This document shows, piece by piece, positions 1 through 8,041 of a stretch of DNA of 64,000 nucleotides. A program made the position numbers and the translations under genes. Source of the stretch: Bradyrhizobium sp. AT1 (GTDB lineage: Bacteria; Pseudomonadota; Alphaproteobacteria; Rhizobiales; Xanthobacteraceae); contig NZ_JXDL01000001.1 of assembly GCF_001590795.1 (NCBI RefSeq), forward strand, positions 167,911 to 231,910, in the 5' to 3' direction. Within the stretch, counting starts at the first letter, position 1. Every line of letters starts with the position of its first letter. The notes beneath the pieces were generated by a model, which was given only the letters and a program-made list of their open reading frames with translations, ran no database searches and was not told the origin of the DNA.

Positions 1-332
1 ACGCTGTCGGGCGTGGTGACGCAATAGCGCTGCCAACCGAACCATCCATAGACGAATTCGCCGACGCTAAACTCCCGCGTATTGCTTTCGACGACCTCGC
101 CGACGGCGAGGGCACGCATCGGCGTGTTCAATGGCACCGGCGCGCTGTAGTTCCCCTCGTCATTGGACCATCCACGCTGCGCCGGATCGACCGAGAGATA
201 GCGGTTTTCAACCAGCATTTCGCCCTCGCCGGGCGCGGCGACCGGCGCGGTCACGAGCGAGAAATGTTCCGCTTGCGGTATCCCATTTGGTCGGGACGTC
301 AGGCGGACCTGCCGATTTTCACGGACGGACAT
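1..332 (-). CDS. NADP-dependent oxidoreductase (MDR family), 5' part only
   Basis: Reading from the ATG at 332 gives 110 codons that run off the left edge of the window. The visible part starts MSVRENRQVRLTSRP and contains the segment VENRYLSVDPAQRGW, followed by a GroES-like beta fold (VGEVVES, VYGWFGWQRY). This matches zinc-free medium-chain dehydrogenases of the CurA / leukotriene-B4 12-hydroxydehydrogenase type, which reduce enone double bonds with NADPH in the cytosol. The Rossmann half is outside the window. The gene is divergent from the MaoC gene at 461 across a 128-base gap that carries a GTAC-type box, so the two probably share control. The substrate is unknown; an enone or enoyl intermediate of the neighbouring pathway is an inference. 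Confidence 0.8.
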   Translation of the reverse strand, partial: MSVRENRQVRLTSRPNGIPQAEHFSLVTAPVAAPGEGEMLVENRYLSVDPAQRGWSNDEGNYSAPVPLNTPMRALAVGEVVESNTREFSVGEFVYGWFGWQRYCVTTPDS

Positions 333-348
333 GAGCGATCCTCATAAG

Positions 349-368
349 TAGTACGCTTGTGTACGATA
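349..368. promoter_or_regulatory. GTAC-N6-GTAC box 1 (candidate operator)
   Basis: TAGTACGCTTGTGTACGATA lies between the divergent genes at 332 and 461. It shares 15 of 18 leading positions with the element at 12076 and resembles those at 11913 and 24212. No binding protein is known; operator function is inferred from recurrence in promoter gaps of the same gene cluster. Confidence 0.45.
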
Positions 369-460
369 TGACTATACGGTAGAAATCGGACGGGAGACAA
401 GGACAGGGCGGCGGCCACGACCGTCGCCTGGCCCTGCAAGAAACAGCAAGAGGCAAGCAC

Positions 461-913
461 ATGGCGGGGCTCTACTTCGAGCAGTTTTCGGTCGGACAGA
501 CATTCGTGCACGAAATCCGGCGCACGGTGACGGACATGGACAACATCCTGTTCTCGTCGCTGACCTACAATCCGGCGGCGGTCCACATCGACCACGAATA
601 CGCCAAGGGCACCGAGTTCGGGAAGCCCTTGATGAATTCGATCTTCACGCTTGGCCTGATCATCGGTCTGTCCGTCCAGGACACGACTCTGGGAACCACC
701 GTCGGCAATCTCGGCATGGAGGATACCAAATTCCCGCGCCCGGTGTTTGCCGGTGACACCCTGCGAGCCGAGACCAAGGTGATTGCCGTCAGGGAAAGCA
801 AGTCGCGTCCGACGCAGGGTATCGTCACATTCGAGCATCGCGGCTTCAATCAGCGCGACGAGGAAGTTGTCTGCTGCCGCAGGAGCGGTTTGATGATGCG
901 GAGGCCGGCATGA
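461..913 (+). CDS. MaoC-like (R)-enoyl-CoA hydratase
   Basis: This 150-residue hotdog-fold protein adds water to, or removes it from, an enoyl-CoA. The segment DNILFSSLTYNPAAVHID (residues about 27-44) is the hydratase-2 active-site region in the variant typical of MaoC dehydratases annotated as mesaconyl-CoA or itaconyl-CoA hydratase-like; the C-terminal strand VTFEHRGFNQRDEEV is also family-like. The start ATG follows an AGAGG ribosome site. Its stop overlaps the start of the CitE-like gene by 4 bases, so the two are translationally coupled. The MaoC-CitE pair suggests hydration of an unsaturated acyl-CoA followed by C-C cleavage, as in itaconate or mesaconate degradation. That exact substrate is not shown by the sequence. 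Confidence 0.88.
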   Translation: MAGLYFEQFSVGQTFVHEIRRTVTDMDNILFSSLTYNPAAVHIDHEYAKGTEFGKPLMNSIFTLGLIIGLSVQDTTLGTTVGNLGMEDTKFPRPVFAGDTLRAETKVIAVRESKSRPTQGIVTFEHRGFNQRDEEVVCCRRSGLMMRRPA

Positions 914-1794
914 AGCTCCGTTCGCTGCTCTTCGTGCCGGCCGACAGCGAGCGAAAGTACGTCAAGGCCTCGGGCGTCGGCGCAGACGCACTGATCCTCG
1001 ATCTCGAGGACTCCGTGGCGCCGGGGCGCAAGGCTTTTGCCCGGGATGCCGTGAAAGGGCTGTTGGGCGGCGGGCCTCGCAACTGGTCGTTCCTGGTCCG
1101 CATCAATCCGTTCGGTACCGGGCTCACGCTCGAGGATCTCGCGGCGGTGGTCCGGCCGGGCCTCGACGGCATCCTCATCCCGAAGGTCAACGGCATCGAG
1201 GATGTCAATCTCGTGTCGCACTATGTCGATGTCCTGGAGGTCGCAACCGGTATCTCGCCGGGGCACGTCAAGCTGCTGGTTGTCGCGACCGAAACGCCTG
1301 CCGCCATGATCGGCTTCAACGGCTACGCCCGCAAGAATGAGCGGCTGGTCGCGATGACCTGGGGCGCGGAGGACTTGAGCGCGGCCTTGGGCGCGCTCAC
1401 GAACAAGGAGTCGGATGGTGCCTGGACCTTCCCGTACCAGGTAGCCCGCGCACAGTGCCTGTTTGCCGCGGGTGCGGCAGGCGTCGCGGCGCTGGATACG
1501 CTTTATGCGGATTTCAGGGATCAGGATGGCCTCGCCGAAAGCTGTCGCCTCGCGCGCCGTGACGGTTTTGTCGGCCGGGTCGCGATCCATCCGGATCAGG
1601 TCTCGACCATCAACACTTGCTTCACGCCGTCGGATACCGACCTCGCGCACGCGCGCCGCGTCGTCGCGGCGTTTGCCGCGGCGCCGGACGTCGGCACGGT
1701 CGGTATCGACGGGAAGATGTACGACATTCCGCACCTGGTTGCGGCGCGGCGAACCTTGGCGTCGGTCGGGGAGGAGCATTCGAATGGACAATAG
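910..1794 (+). CDS. HpcH/HpaI-CitE family acyl-CoA lyase
   Basis: A 294-residue TIM-barrel lyase starting MKLRSLLFVPADSERKY, the usual CitE opening, followed by ADALILDLEDSVAPGRK with the acidic metal/CoA-binding segment and a KVNGIEDV strand. Family members cleave malyl-, citramalyl- or methylmalyl-CoA to acetyl-CoA plus an oxo-acid, using Mg2+. The length suits the CitE/MCL subgroup. The ATG lies inside the MaoC stop region (4-base overlap), and its own end overlaps the next acyl-CoA dehydrogenase by 11 bases, so all three form one operon. A 3-hydroxyacyl-CoA thioester made by the MaoC partner is the most likely substrate (inference). Confidence 0.88.
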   Translation: MKLRSLLFVPADSERKYVKASGVGADALILDLEDSVAPGRKAFARDAVKGLLGGGPRNWSFLVRINPFGTGLTLEDLAAVVRPGLDGILIPKVNGIEDVNLVSHYVDVLEVATGISPGHVKLLVVATETPAAMIGFNGYARKNERLVAMTWGAEDLSAALGALTNKESDGAWTFPYQVARAQCLFAAGAAGVAALDTLYADFRDQDGLAESCRLARRDGFVGRVAIHPDQVSTINTCFTPSDTDLAHARRVVAAFAAAPDVGTVGIDGKMYDIPHLVAARRTLASVGEEHSNGQ

Positions 1795-2971
1795 GTCGTT
1801 CTCCAAACAGCTCGATGTGCCCGAGGACCACGCCGCGATCCGCGAAGGCGTGCGCGCAGTCGTGACGCGTTTCGATGACGAGTACTGGCTGGCGCGCGAC
1901 GACGACGGCGAGTTTCCGCGTGAATTCCATCGTGCGATGGCGGAAGCCGGCTGGCTCGGCATTACGATGCCCGAAGAGTATGGCGGCTCCGGGCTGGGCG
2001 TCACCGAGGCCGCGATCATGATGCATGAGGTCGCAAGCCACGGTGGCGGCATGACGTCGGCATCCGCCGTGCATATCAATCTGTTCGGGCCGCACCCGAT
2101 CGTGGTCAAGGGGACCGATGAGCAGAAGCGACGCTGGGTGCCGCGTCTGGTTTCGGGCGAAGACCAATGCTGCTTCGGCTTCACCGAGCCGGATGCCGGG
2201 CTGAACACCACGCGCATCAAGACCTTCGCCGAGAAAGTCCCCGGAGGCTACCGGGTGCACGGACAGAAGGTCTGGACCTCGACGGCGCAGGTCGCCAACA
2301 AGATCATGCTGCTGACCCGGACCACGAAATTCGAAGACTGCAAGCGGCCGACCGACGGCATCACCATCTTCTACGCCGATCTCGATCGCTCCAAGATCGA
2401 GGTGCGCCGTATCCCGAAGATGGGGCGCAAGGCGGTGGATTCCAACGCCATCTTCATCGACGGCCTGTTCATTCCGGAGGCCGATCGGATCGGTGAGGAG
2501 GGGAAAGGGTTCTCCTACATCCTGCATAGCCTCAACCCGGAGCGGATCCTGATTGCGGTTGAAGCGATCGGGATCGGACAGGATGCACTTCGACGGGCAA
2601 CGCAGTACGCCAAGGAGCGTATCGTGTTCGACCGTCCGATCGGCCAGAACCAGGGGATCCAGCATCCTCTCGCCGAGAAATGGATGTATCTGGAGGCTGC
2701 ATGGTTGATGGCCATGCGCGCGGCTTGGCTCTACGATACCGACAAGCCGTGTGGCGCCGAGGCCAACAGCGCCAAGCTTCTCGGCGCGCGGGCCGGTCAC
2801 GATGCCGCCTGGCAGGCGATCATGACCCATGGCGGCTTTGGCTACGCCAAGGAGTATCACGTCGAACGGCTGTTCCGCGAGGTGTCGATCACCCGGCTGG
2901 CGCCAATTACGGAGCAGCTGATTTTGAGCTTCATCGCCGAGAAGGTGCTCGACCTGCCGAAGAGCTACTGA
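1784..2971 (+). CDS. acyl-CoA dehydrogenase
   Basis: A 395-residue flavoenzyme that introduces a 2,3 double bond into an acyl-CoA. The start chosen is the ATG at 1784 (MDNRSFSKQLDVP) inside the end of the lyase gene; longer readings only overlap the lyase in another frame. Domains in order: alpha-helical N-terminus (WLGITMPEEYGGSGLG), the FAD-binding beta domain with CCFGFTEPDAGLNTT and QKVWTSTAQVA, and the C-terminal helical domain with RIVFDRPIGQNQGIQHPLAE and GGFGYAKEYHVER. The last helix reads TRLAPITEQL, without the usual EGT/GGT turn, so the catalytic base is not placed as in medium-chain enzymes. It is the third gene of the MaoC-CitE operon. Confidence 0.9.
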   Translation: MDNRSFSKQLDVPEDHAAIREGVRAVVTRFDDEYWLARDDDGEFPREFHRAMAEAGWLGITMPEEYGGSGLGVTEAAIMMHEVASHGGGMTSASAVHINLFGPHPIVVKGTDEQKRRWVPRLVSGEDQCCFGFTEPDAGLNTTRIKTFAEKVPGGYRVHGQKVWTSTAQVANKIMLLTRTTKFEDCKRPTDGITIFYADLDRSKIEVRRIPKMGRKAVDSNAIFIDGLFIPEADRIGEEGKGFSYILHSLNPERILIAVEAIGIGQDALRRATQYAKERIVFDRPIGQNQGIQHPLAEKWMYLEAAWLMAMRAAWLYDTDKPCGAEANSAKLLGARAGHDAAWQAIMTHGGFGYAKEYHVERLFREVSITRLAPITEQLILSFIAEKVLDLPKSY

Positions 2972-2989
2972 CGCGCGGCTGGAAGCGCG

Positions 2990-4135
2990 TCAGAGGTTGC
3001 GGGAGATCAATTCCCGCATGATCTCCGAGGTACCGCCATAGATCCGCAATACGCGCGCGTCTGCGAACAGCCGGCAGATCTCGTATTCGCGCATGAAGCC
3101 GTAGCCGCCGAAGAATTGCAGGCACTGATCGACCAGCCGCCCGTGCATCTCGGTGACCCAGAGCTTTGCAGTCGATGCAGCATGGGTGGTCAGCTCGCCG
3201 CGGATATGTTGGCTGAGGCACTGATCGACATAGGCCCAGCCGACCTGAAGGTCGGATTTGAGGTCGGCAAGCTTGAAGCGCGTGTTCTGAAAGGTCCCGA
3301 TCGCCTGTCCGAACGCCTTGCGTTCCAGGACATAGGCCTTGGTGATGTCGAATGCCTTCTGCGCTGACGCGATCGAGTGGAGTGCGATCGTCAACCGCTC
3401 CTGCGGCAGCTCGCTCATCAGGGCTGCCATCGCGCCGCCTTCCGAGCCCAAGAGGTTGGTTACGGGCACCCGGACTTGGTCGAAGAACAGCTCCGACGTA
3501 TCGGAGGAGAGGTGGCCCAGCTTGTCGAGGTTGCGGCCATGGCGAAAGCCCGGCCGGTTGGTTTCGACGAGGATCAGGCTCATGCCGCGGGAGCCGCCGT
3601 CCGGGTTGGTGCGGGTCACCACGATGACGAGGTCGCACATCTGTCCGTTGGAGATGAAGGTCTTCTGTCCGGAGATGACGTATTCGTCTCCCTCGCGGAC
3701 GGCTCGCGTGCGAATGCCCTGTAGGTCGCTGCCGGTTCCGGGCTCGGTCATGGCGATGGCACAGACGGCCTCGCCCGAGATCATGCGCGGCAGCCATGTC
3801 TTCTTCTGCTGCTCGGTGCCGTAGCTCAGGAGATAGCCGCAGCAGACGTCGTTGTGGACCGAAAAGTCGGTCGCTGGACCCGCGAAGCCCGAATAGGCCA
3901 GTTCTTCGATGACGACGGCATTGTGGCGGAAGTCGCCGCCGATGCCGCCGTACTCTTCGGACACCTGGGGGCAGAGCAGGCCGGCCTGGCCAGCCGCCGG
4001 CCACAATGCGCGATTAATGATCCCGGCCTTCTCCCATTCCTGGAAGTGTGGCGCGATTTTGGACGCGGCGAAGCGTCGGACGCTTTCGCGCAGCAGGGCG
4101 TGCTCTTCGTCGAATACTGGGCGATTGGGCAGCAT
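2990..4135 (-). CDS. acyl-CoA dehydrogenase
   Basis: A 381-residue acyl-CoA dehydrogenase. Visible family segments are PQVSEEYGGIGG, the FAD motif IAMTEPGTGSDLQ, FISNGQMCDL, RKAFGQAIGTFQNTRFKLADLK and FFGGYGFMREYEI. The C-terminal turn is YGGTSEIM, with glycine where medium-chain enzymes have the catalytic glutamate, as in long-chain/isovaleryl-type members whose base sits on another helix. It is the last gene of a minus-strand run (acyl-CoA dehydrogenase, SDR, BadI-like, BKACE, this gene), 23 bases after the BKACE stop. Its paralogue at 6731 opens the same run, which suggests two desaturation steps on related ring or side-chain thioesters. Confidence 0.9.
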   Translation of the reverse strand: MLPNRPVFDEEHALLRESVRRFAASKIAPHFQEWEKAGIINRALWPAAGQAGLLCPQVSEEYGGIGGDFRHNAVVIEELAYSGFAGPATDFSVHNDVCCGYLLSYGTEQQKKTWLPRMISGEAVCAIAMTEPGTGSDLQGIRTRAVREGDEYVISGQKTFISNGQMCDLVIVVTRTNPDGGSRGMSLILVETNRPGFRHGRNLDKLGHLSSDTSELFFDQVRVPVTNLLGSEGGAMAALMSELPQERLTIALHSIASAQKAFDITKAYVLERKAFGQAIGTFQNTRFKLADLKSDLQVGWAYVDQCLSQHIRGELTTHAASTAKLWVTEMHGRLVDQCLQFFGGYGFMREYEICRLFADARVLRIYGGTSEIMRELISRNL

Positions 4136-4158
4136 ATCTGTCGGCCATACGTTGGGAG

Positions 4159-5088
4159 CTAGAAGGCGACCTTGTCGCCGCCCTTGAGCTGAAGGATTTC
4201 ACGCGCCTCGTCGGGACTTGCGATCTCGAGCCCGAGGCCTTCGATGATCTTGCGTACCTGCGTCACCTGAGTCGCGTTGGTTTCGGCGAGACGGCCTGCA
4301 CCGATCCAGAGGCTGTCCTCGAGTCCGACGCGGACATTGCCGCCCATCGCCGCCGCCATCGCGGCAACCGCCATCTGCGCACGACCGGCGCCAAGCACCG
4401 ACCAGCGGTAGTTGCCGCCGAAAAGCCGGTCCGCCGTCCGCTTCATGTGCATGACGTCGTCCGGATGCGAGCCGATGCCGCCGAGCAGCCCAAAGCACGT
4501 CTGGATGAAGAGGGGAGCCTTGACCAGCCCCTCCGTCCAGAAATAGTGCAGGTTATAGAGATGGCTCGTGTCGTAACATTCGAACTCGTAGCGCACGCCG
4601 GAACTGTTCAACGTCTCCAGCGCATAGCGGATATCCTTGAACGAGTTGCGAAAGACGAGGTCGTGCGAGCCCTCCAGCATCTGGGGCTCCCAGTCGTATT
4701 TGAACGACTTGTACCGCTTCAGCATCGGAAACAGACCGAAGTTCATCGAGCCCATATTGAGGCTCGCGACTTCCGGCCTCCAGGTCGCCGCCGGACGTAC
4801 GCGCTCCTCGACCGTCATGTAGGGCGAACCACCCGTCGTCAGGTTCACGACGACGTTGGAGCCCTGCTTGATCACGCGCAGGAAGGGCTCGAAAGCCTCC
4901 GGCGATTGATCCGGCCGTCCGTCGACGGGATTGCGCGCGTGCAGATGCACGATCGCGGCCCCTGCCGCCGCAGCGCCGAGCGCGGCTTCGGCGATCTCCG
5001 CCGGCGTCACCGGCAGGTGCGGTGACATCGATGGCGTATGGATCGATCCTGTGACCGCGCAGGAGATGATGACCTTGTGGGGCGCCAT
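4159..5088 (-). CDS. beta-keto acid cleavage enzyme (BKACE, DUF849)
   Basis: A 309-residue TIM-barrel protein starting MAPHKVIISCAVTGSIH. The segment VHLHARNPVDGRPD (residues 47-60) carries the paired histidines that bind the active-site metal in BKACE/Kce enzymes, and ATWRPEVASLNMGSMNFG is also typical. The family condenses a beta-keto acid with acetyl-CoA to give acetoacetate plus a new acyl-CoA. The start was placed at the ATG at 5088, because upstream in-frame codons run into the BadI-like gene, whose stop is 7 bases away. Set beside BadH/BadI-like genes, it could process a keto-acid made after ring opening; the true substrate is unknown. Confidence 0.88.
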   Translation of the reverse strand: MAPHKVIISCAVTGSIHTPSMSPHLPVTPAEIAEAALGAAAAGAAIVHLHARNPVDGRPDQSPEAFEPFLRVIKQGSNVVVNLTTGGSPYMTVEERVRPAATWRPEVASLNMGSMNFGLFPMLKRYKSFKYDWEPQMLEGSHDLVFRNSFKDIRYALETLNSSGVRYEFECYDTSHLYNLHYFWTEGLVKAPLFIQTCFGLLGGIGSHPDDVMHMKRTADRLFGGNYRWSVLGAGRAQMAVAAMAAAMGGNVRVGLEDSLWIGAGRLAETNATQVTQVRKIIEGLGLEIASPDEAREILQLKGGDKVAF

Positions 5089-5095
5089 GGCGGCC

Positions 5096-5890
5096 TTAGC
5101 GTGCAAATTTGTGGAAGTCCGGGTCGCGCTTCTCGTTGAAGGCCGCGACGCCTTCCTTCGATTCCGCCGTGTCATAGAACAGCTTCACCGCGTGGAGGGC
5201 GAAGTTGCTGATGCCGCGGATGTTGTCGGAATCTGCGTTGAAGGAGCGCTTTGCGAGCGCGATCGCGGTCGGCGAGCGCTGGGCGAGCTTGTCGGTCCAG
5301 TCCTTCACGGCAGCATCGAGCTGCGCCATCGGAACCACCTTGTTGACGAGACCCATCTCGCGCGCCTGCTCAGCGGTATATCGCTCGTTCAGGTACCAGA
5401 TCTCCCGCGCCTTCTTGTCGCCGACATGACGGGCGAGGAAAGCCGTTCCCCAGCCGGCATCCACCGAGCCGACCTTGGGCCCGACCTGGCCGAACTGGGC
5501 GTGATCCGCGGCAATCGTCATGTCGCAGAGCGTTGCAAGCACGTTGCCGCCGCCGATCGCAAATCCGTTGACCCGGGCGATTACGGGCTTCGGCACGTCG
5601 CGGATCAAGCCCTGGATCTCGTCGATCGGGAGTCCGACCACGCCGCGGCCGTCATACTGGCCTTCATGAGCGGATTGATCGCCGCCGGTGCAAAAGGCTT
5701 TCTCGCCGGCGCCGGTGAGCACAATGCTTGCGACATTGCGGTCGTTGGCGGCGAGCTGGAAGGCCTGGATGAGCTCGTCGAGCGTCCGCGCGCGGAAGGC
5801 GTTATAGACCTTCGGCCGGTTGATGATGATCCATGCGGCGCGGTCGCGGATTTCGTAGATGACGTCGGTGAATTGCTTGGGATCGGTCAT
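5096..5890 (-). CDS. badI: BadI-like 2-ketocyclohexanecarboxyl-CoA hydrolase (crotonase fold)
   Basis: A 264-residue crotonase-fold enzyme closely resembling R. palustris BadI as I remember it. Shared blocks include IYEIRDRAAWIIINRP at the N-terminus, FCTGGDQSAHEGQYDGRG (67-84), RDVPKPVIARVNGFAIGGGN (97-116), the MenB-like FGQVGPKVGSVDAGWGTAFL (133-152) and KKAREIWYL. BadI opens the ring of 2-ketocyclohexanecarboxyl-CoA by hydrolytic retro-Claisen cleavage to give pimelyl-CoA. It lies directly downstream of a BadH-like dehydrogenase that would make its keto substrate, as in the bad cluster. A GAGGAC ribosome site precedes the ATG. The ring might carry extra substituents here, so the exact substrate is inferred; other family members are naphthoyl-CoA synthases (MenB). 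Confidence 0.85.
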   Translation of the reverse strand: MTDPKQFTDVIYEIRDRAAWIIINRPKVYNAFRARTLDELIQAFQLAANDRNVASIVLTGAGEKAFCTGGDQSAHEGQYDGRGVVGLPIDEIQGLIRDVPKPVIARVNGFAIGGGNVLATLCDMTIAADHAQFGQVGPKVGSVDAGWGTAFLARHVGDKKAREIWYLNERYTAEQAREMGLVNKVVPMAQLDAAVKDWTDKLAQRSPTAIALAKRSFNADSDNIRGISNFALHAVKLFYDTAESKEGVAAFNEKRDPDFHKFAR

Positions 5891-5908
5891 GGCATGTCCT
5901 CGCGCAGG

Positions 5909-6667
5909 TTAGATCATGTTCATTCCGCCGGAGACGGAAATGGTTTGCCCGGTGATGAATCTTCCGTCGTCGGAGGCCAGCATCGCGACGATTCCGCCAT
6001 AGTCGTCCGGCTCGCCCATGCGGCGGAGCGGAATGCCCCTGAGCATGGCGTCCTTCCATTTCACGGCGTGCTCGCCCTCGCCAAGCACGGCCGCCATCAT
6101 CGGCGTATTGGTCGGACCGGGGCAGACGGCGTTGAGCAGGACATTCTTGCGCGCCAGTTCGCGGGCCAGCGACTTGGTAAAGGAGATCAGCCCGCCCTTG
6201 CAGGCGGAATAGACCGCCTCGTCGCTGGTGCCGACGCGCGCGGCATCGGAAGCGATATTGACGATGCGGCCGCCGCCGCGCTCGGCCATCAGCGGGGCAA
6301 TCGCCTTGTGCGTGTTCAGCGGGCCATAGAGGTTGATGCGGATGATCTTGTCCCAAAGTTCCCTGTCAGTCTTCAGGAAAGGCATCGGCCGGTCCCAGCC
6401 GGCATTGTTGACCAGGAGCCAGATCGGTCCCAGCTCGGCCTCGACCTTGGCGACCGCGGCATCTACGGATTCCGGGTCGCCGACATCGACGGCATAGGTC
6501 TTGATGACAGCCTTCGGAGCGAGCTTTGCGGTCTCTTCGCCGCCTTGCGGATTGATATCGAAGATCGCGATCTTGCAGCCTTCCTCGGCCAGCCGCAGCG
6601 TCAATCCTCGTCCGATGCCCTGTCCGCCGCCGGTCACGACGGCCACTTTTCCCGATAGGCCCTTCAA
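5909..6667 (-). CDS. badH: BadH-like 2-hydroxycyclohexanecarboxyl-CoA dehydrogenase (SDR)
   Basis: A 252-residue short-chain dehydrogenase with TGGGQGIG (12-19) for NAD binding, NNAG at 87-90, and the catalytic S140, Y153, K157 (IASDAARVGTSDEAVYSACKGG). The IVNIASDAARVG block and the C-terminal ITGQTISVSGGMNM strongly recall R. palustris BadH, which oxidises 2-hydroxycyclohexanecarboxyl-CoA to the ketone. The start is TTG at 6667 behind GGGAGAT. The BadI-like hydrolase follows after 18 bases, which fits a hydroxyl-to-ketone-to-ring-opening sequence. Generic SDR function on another acyl-CoA remains possible. Confidence 0.82.
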   Translation of the reverse strand: MKGLSGKVAVVTGGGQGIGRGLTLRLAEEGCKIAIFDINPQGGEETAKLAPKAVIKTYAVDVGDPESVDAAVAKVEAELGPIWLLVNNAGWDRPMPFLKTDRELWDKIIRINLYGPLNTHKAIAPLMAERGGGRIVNIASDAARVGTSDEAVYSACKGGLISFTKSLARELARKNVLLNAVCPGPTNTPMMAAVLGEGEHAVKWKDAMLRGIPLRRMGEPDDYGGIVAMLASDDGRFITGQTISVSGGMNMI

Positions 6668-6730
6668 CGTCGATCTCCCTTGTCGCTTGTCGTTTCTCTG
6701 GTGACCTTCGATTTATCAAAGGTGAGGAGG

Positions 6731-7912
6731 CTATGAAGCCGACCCGTTCTTTTGGATGTCATATCCCCGCTGCGAATACATTTGCCGCGCGATGATCGTC
6801 TTCATGATCTCGATCGAGCCGCCGGCAATCTTCACTACACGTGCGTCGGCATAGGCTCGGGCAATCGGATATTCCCACATATAGCCCCAGCCGCCGAAGA
6901 GCTGGAGGCATTCGTCGACGGTTTCGCAGTGCAGCTCGGATGTAAACATCTTGGCCATTGCCGCATCGACGGGATCGAGCTTCCCTTCCATGAACAGAGC
7001 GATGCACTTGTCGGTAAAGACGCGCGCGACGGTGGCCTTGGTCCTGAGTTCGGCCAGCTTGAACTGCGTGTTTTGGAAATCAGCGAGTTTCTGGCCGAAG
7101 GCGCTCCGTTCAGAGGTGTATTGCAGCGTCCAGTCGATCACGGTCTCGGTGACGGTCGCCGACCGGATGGCCTGCGCCAGCCGTTCCTGCGATAGCTTGG
7201 TCATCATCTGCGCAAAGCCCCTGCCTTCCGCGCCCAGCATGTTGCTGGCGGGAATGCGGACATTGTCGAAGAACAGCTCGGAGGTGTCTTGCGCCCTCAT
7301 GCCGAGCTTTTCCAGATTTCGGCCACGCTTGAAGCCGTCACGGCTACTCTCGACGATGAATAGAGTGACGCCCTTGGCGCCGGCCTGGCTGTCGGTCTTG
7401 GTTGCCAGCACGATGAAATCGCAGAGCTGGCCATTGGAGATGAAGACTTTCTGGCCGCTGATGACGAAATCGTCGCCATCACGCGTCGCGCGAGTCCGGA
7501 TCGCCTTGAGGTCGCTGCCGGCGTGAGGTTCGGTCATGCCCAGCGATCCGATCGCTTCGCCCGAGACCATCTTGGGAAGCCATTTTCGCTTCTGGGCTTC
7601 GGTTCCGAATGACAGCAGATAGGTGGCGACCAGGTCGGTGTGGATGAGGAAGCCGGGGCCGCTGGCGCCGGCGCGCCACAGTTCTTCAAACACGACGACG
7701 TCGAAGAGGTAGTCAAGGCCCATGCCGCCATACTCCTCGGGCACGGTGCAGCAGAGCAGGCCGGCTGCGCCGGCCTTCAGCCACAGATCTCGCGGGACGA
7801 TGCCATCCTCTTCCCATTTGGCATGGAACGGGACGATCTCGCGCTCGACGAAGCGGCGGACCGTCTGCCGGAAAATCTCATGTTCCTCGCGAAAGATGGT
7901 GCGCTCGATCAT
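6731..7912 (-). CDS. acyl-CoA dehydrogenase
   Basis: A 393-residue acyl-CoA dehydrogenase, first gene of the minus-strand ring-degradation run. Motifs: PEEYGGMGLDYLFD, the FAD motif LGMTEPHAGSDLKA, FISNGQLCDF, SSELFFDNV-like TSELFFDNVRIP, ERSAFGQKLADFQNTQFKLAEL and FGGWGYMWEYPIA. The C-terminal turn is AGGSIEIM, again without the medium-chain-type glutamate. The ATG at 7912 was preferred to an in-frame TTG two codons upstream. Its promoter gap, shared with the crotonase at 8042, carries a weak copy of the GTAC box. It may desaturate an alicyclic acyl-CoA ahead of the BadH/BadI steps (inference). Confidence 0.9.
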   Translation of the reverse strand: MIERTIFREEHEIFRQTVRRFVEREIVPFHAKWEEDGIVPRDLWLKAGAAGLLCCTVPEEYGGMGLDYLFDVVVFEELWRAGASGPGFLIHTDLVATYLLSFGTEAQKRKWLPKMVSGEAIGSLGMTEPHAGSDLKAIRTRATRDGDDFVISGQKVFISNGQLCDFIVLATKTDSQAGAKGVTLFIVESSRDGFKRGRNLEKLGMRAQDTSELFFDNVRIPASNMLGAEGRGFAQMMTKLSQERLAQAIRSATVTETVIDWTLQYTSERSAFGQKLADFQNTQFKLAELRTKATVARVFTDKCIALFMEGKLDPVDAAMAKMFTSELHCETVDECLQLFGGWGYMWEYPIARAYADARVVKIAGGSIEIMKTIIARQMYSQRGYDIQKNGSAS

Positions 7913-7935
7913 TGTCAAAACACGTCCCGTCTGAT

Positions 7936-7960
7936 TTAGTTTGCTAGTGTACAGTATTTG
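7936..7960. promoter_or_regulatory. GTAC box 2, degenerate
   Basis: On the minus strand this reads TGTACACTAGCAAACTAAAT, which shares GTACACTA and the downstream spacing with the box at 11913 but has AAAC for the second half site. It sits between two divergent genes of the cluster. It is the weakest member of the set and may not bind anything. Confidence 0.25.
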
Positions 7961-8041
7961 GTTGGCGAGTACAACTCGAAACGCGGAACAGCCAAGTTAG
8001 ATCGTACATCAACGCACGGTAGCGGGAAGGGAGAGGAGATC

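Noticed and set aside
4931..6658. 575-codon plus-strand frame opposite the BadI- and BadH-like genes
   Set aside because: Antisense shadow of genes with clear catalytic motifs.
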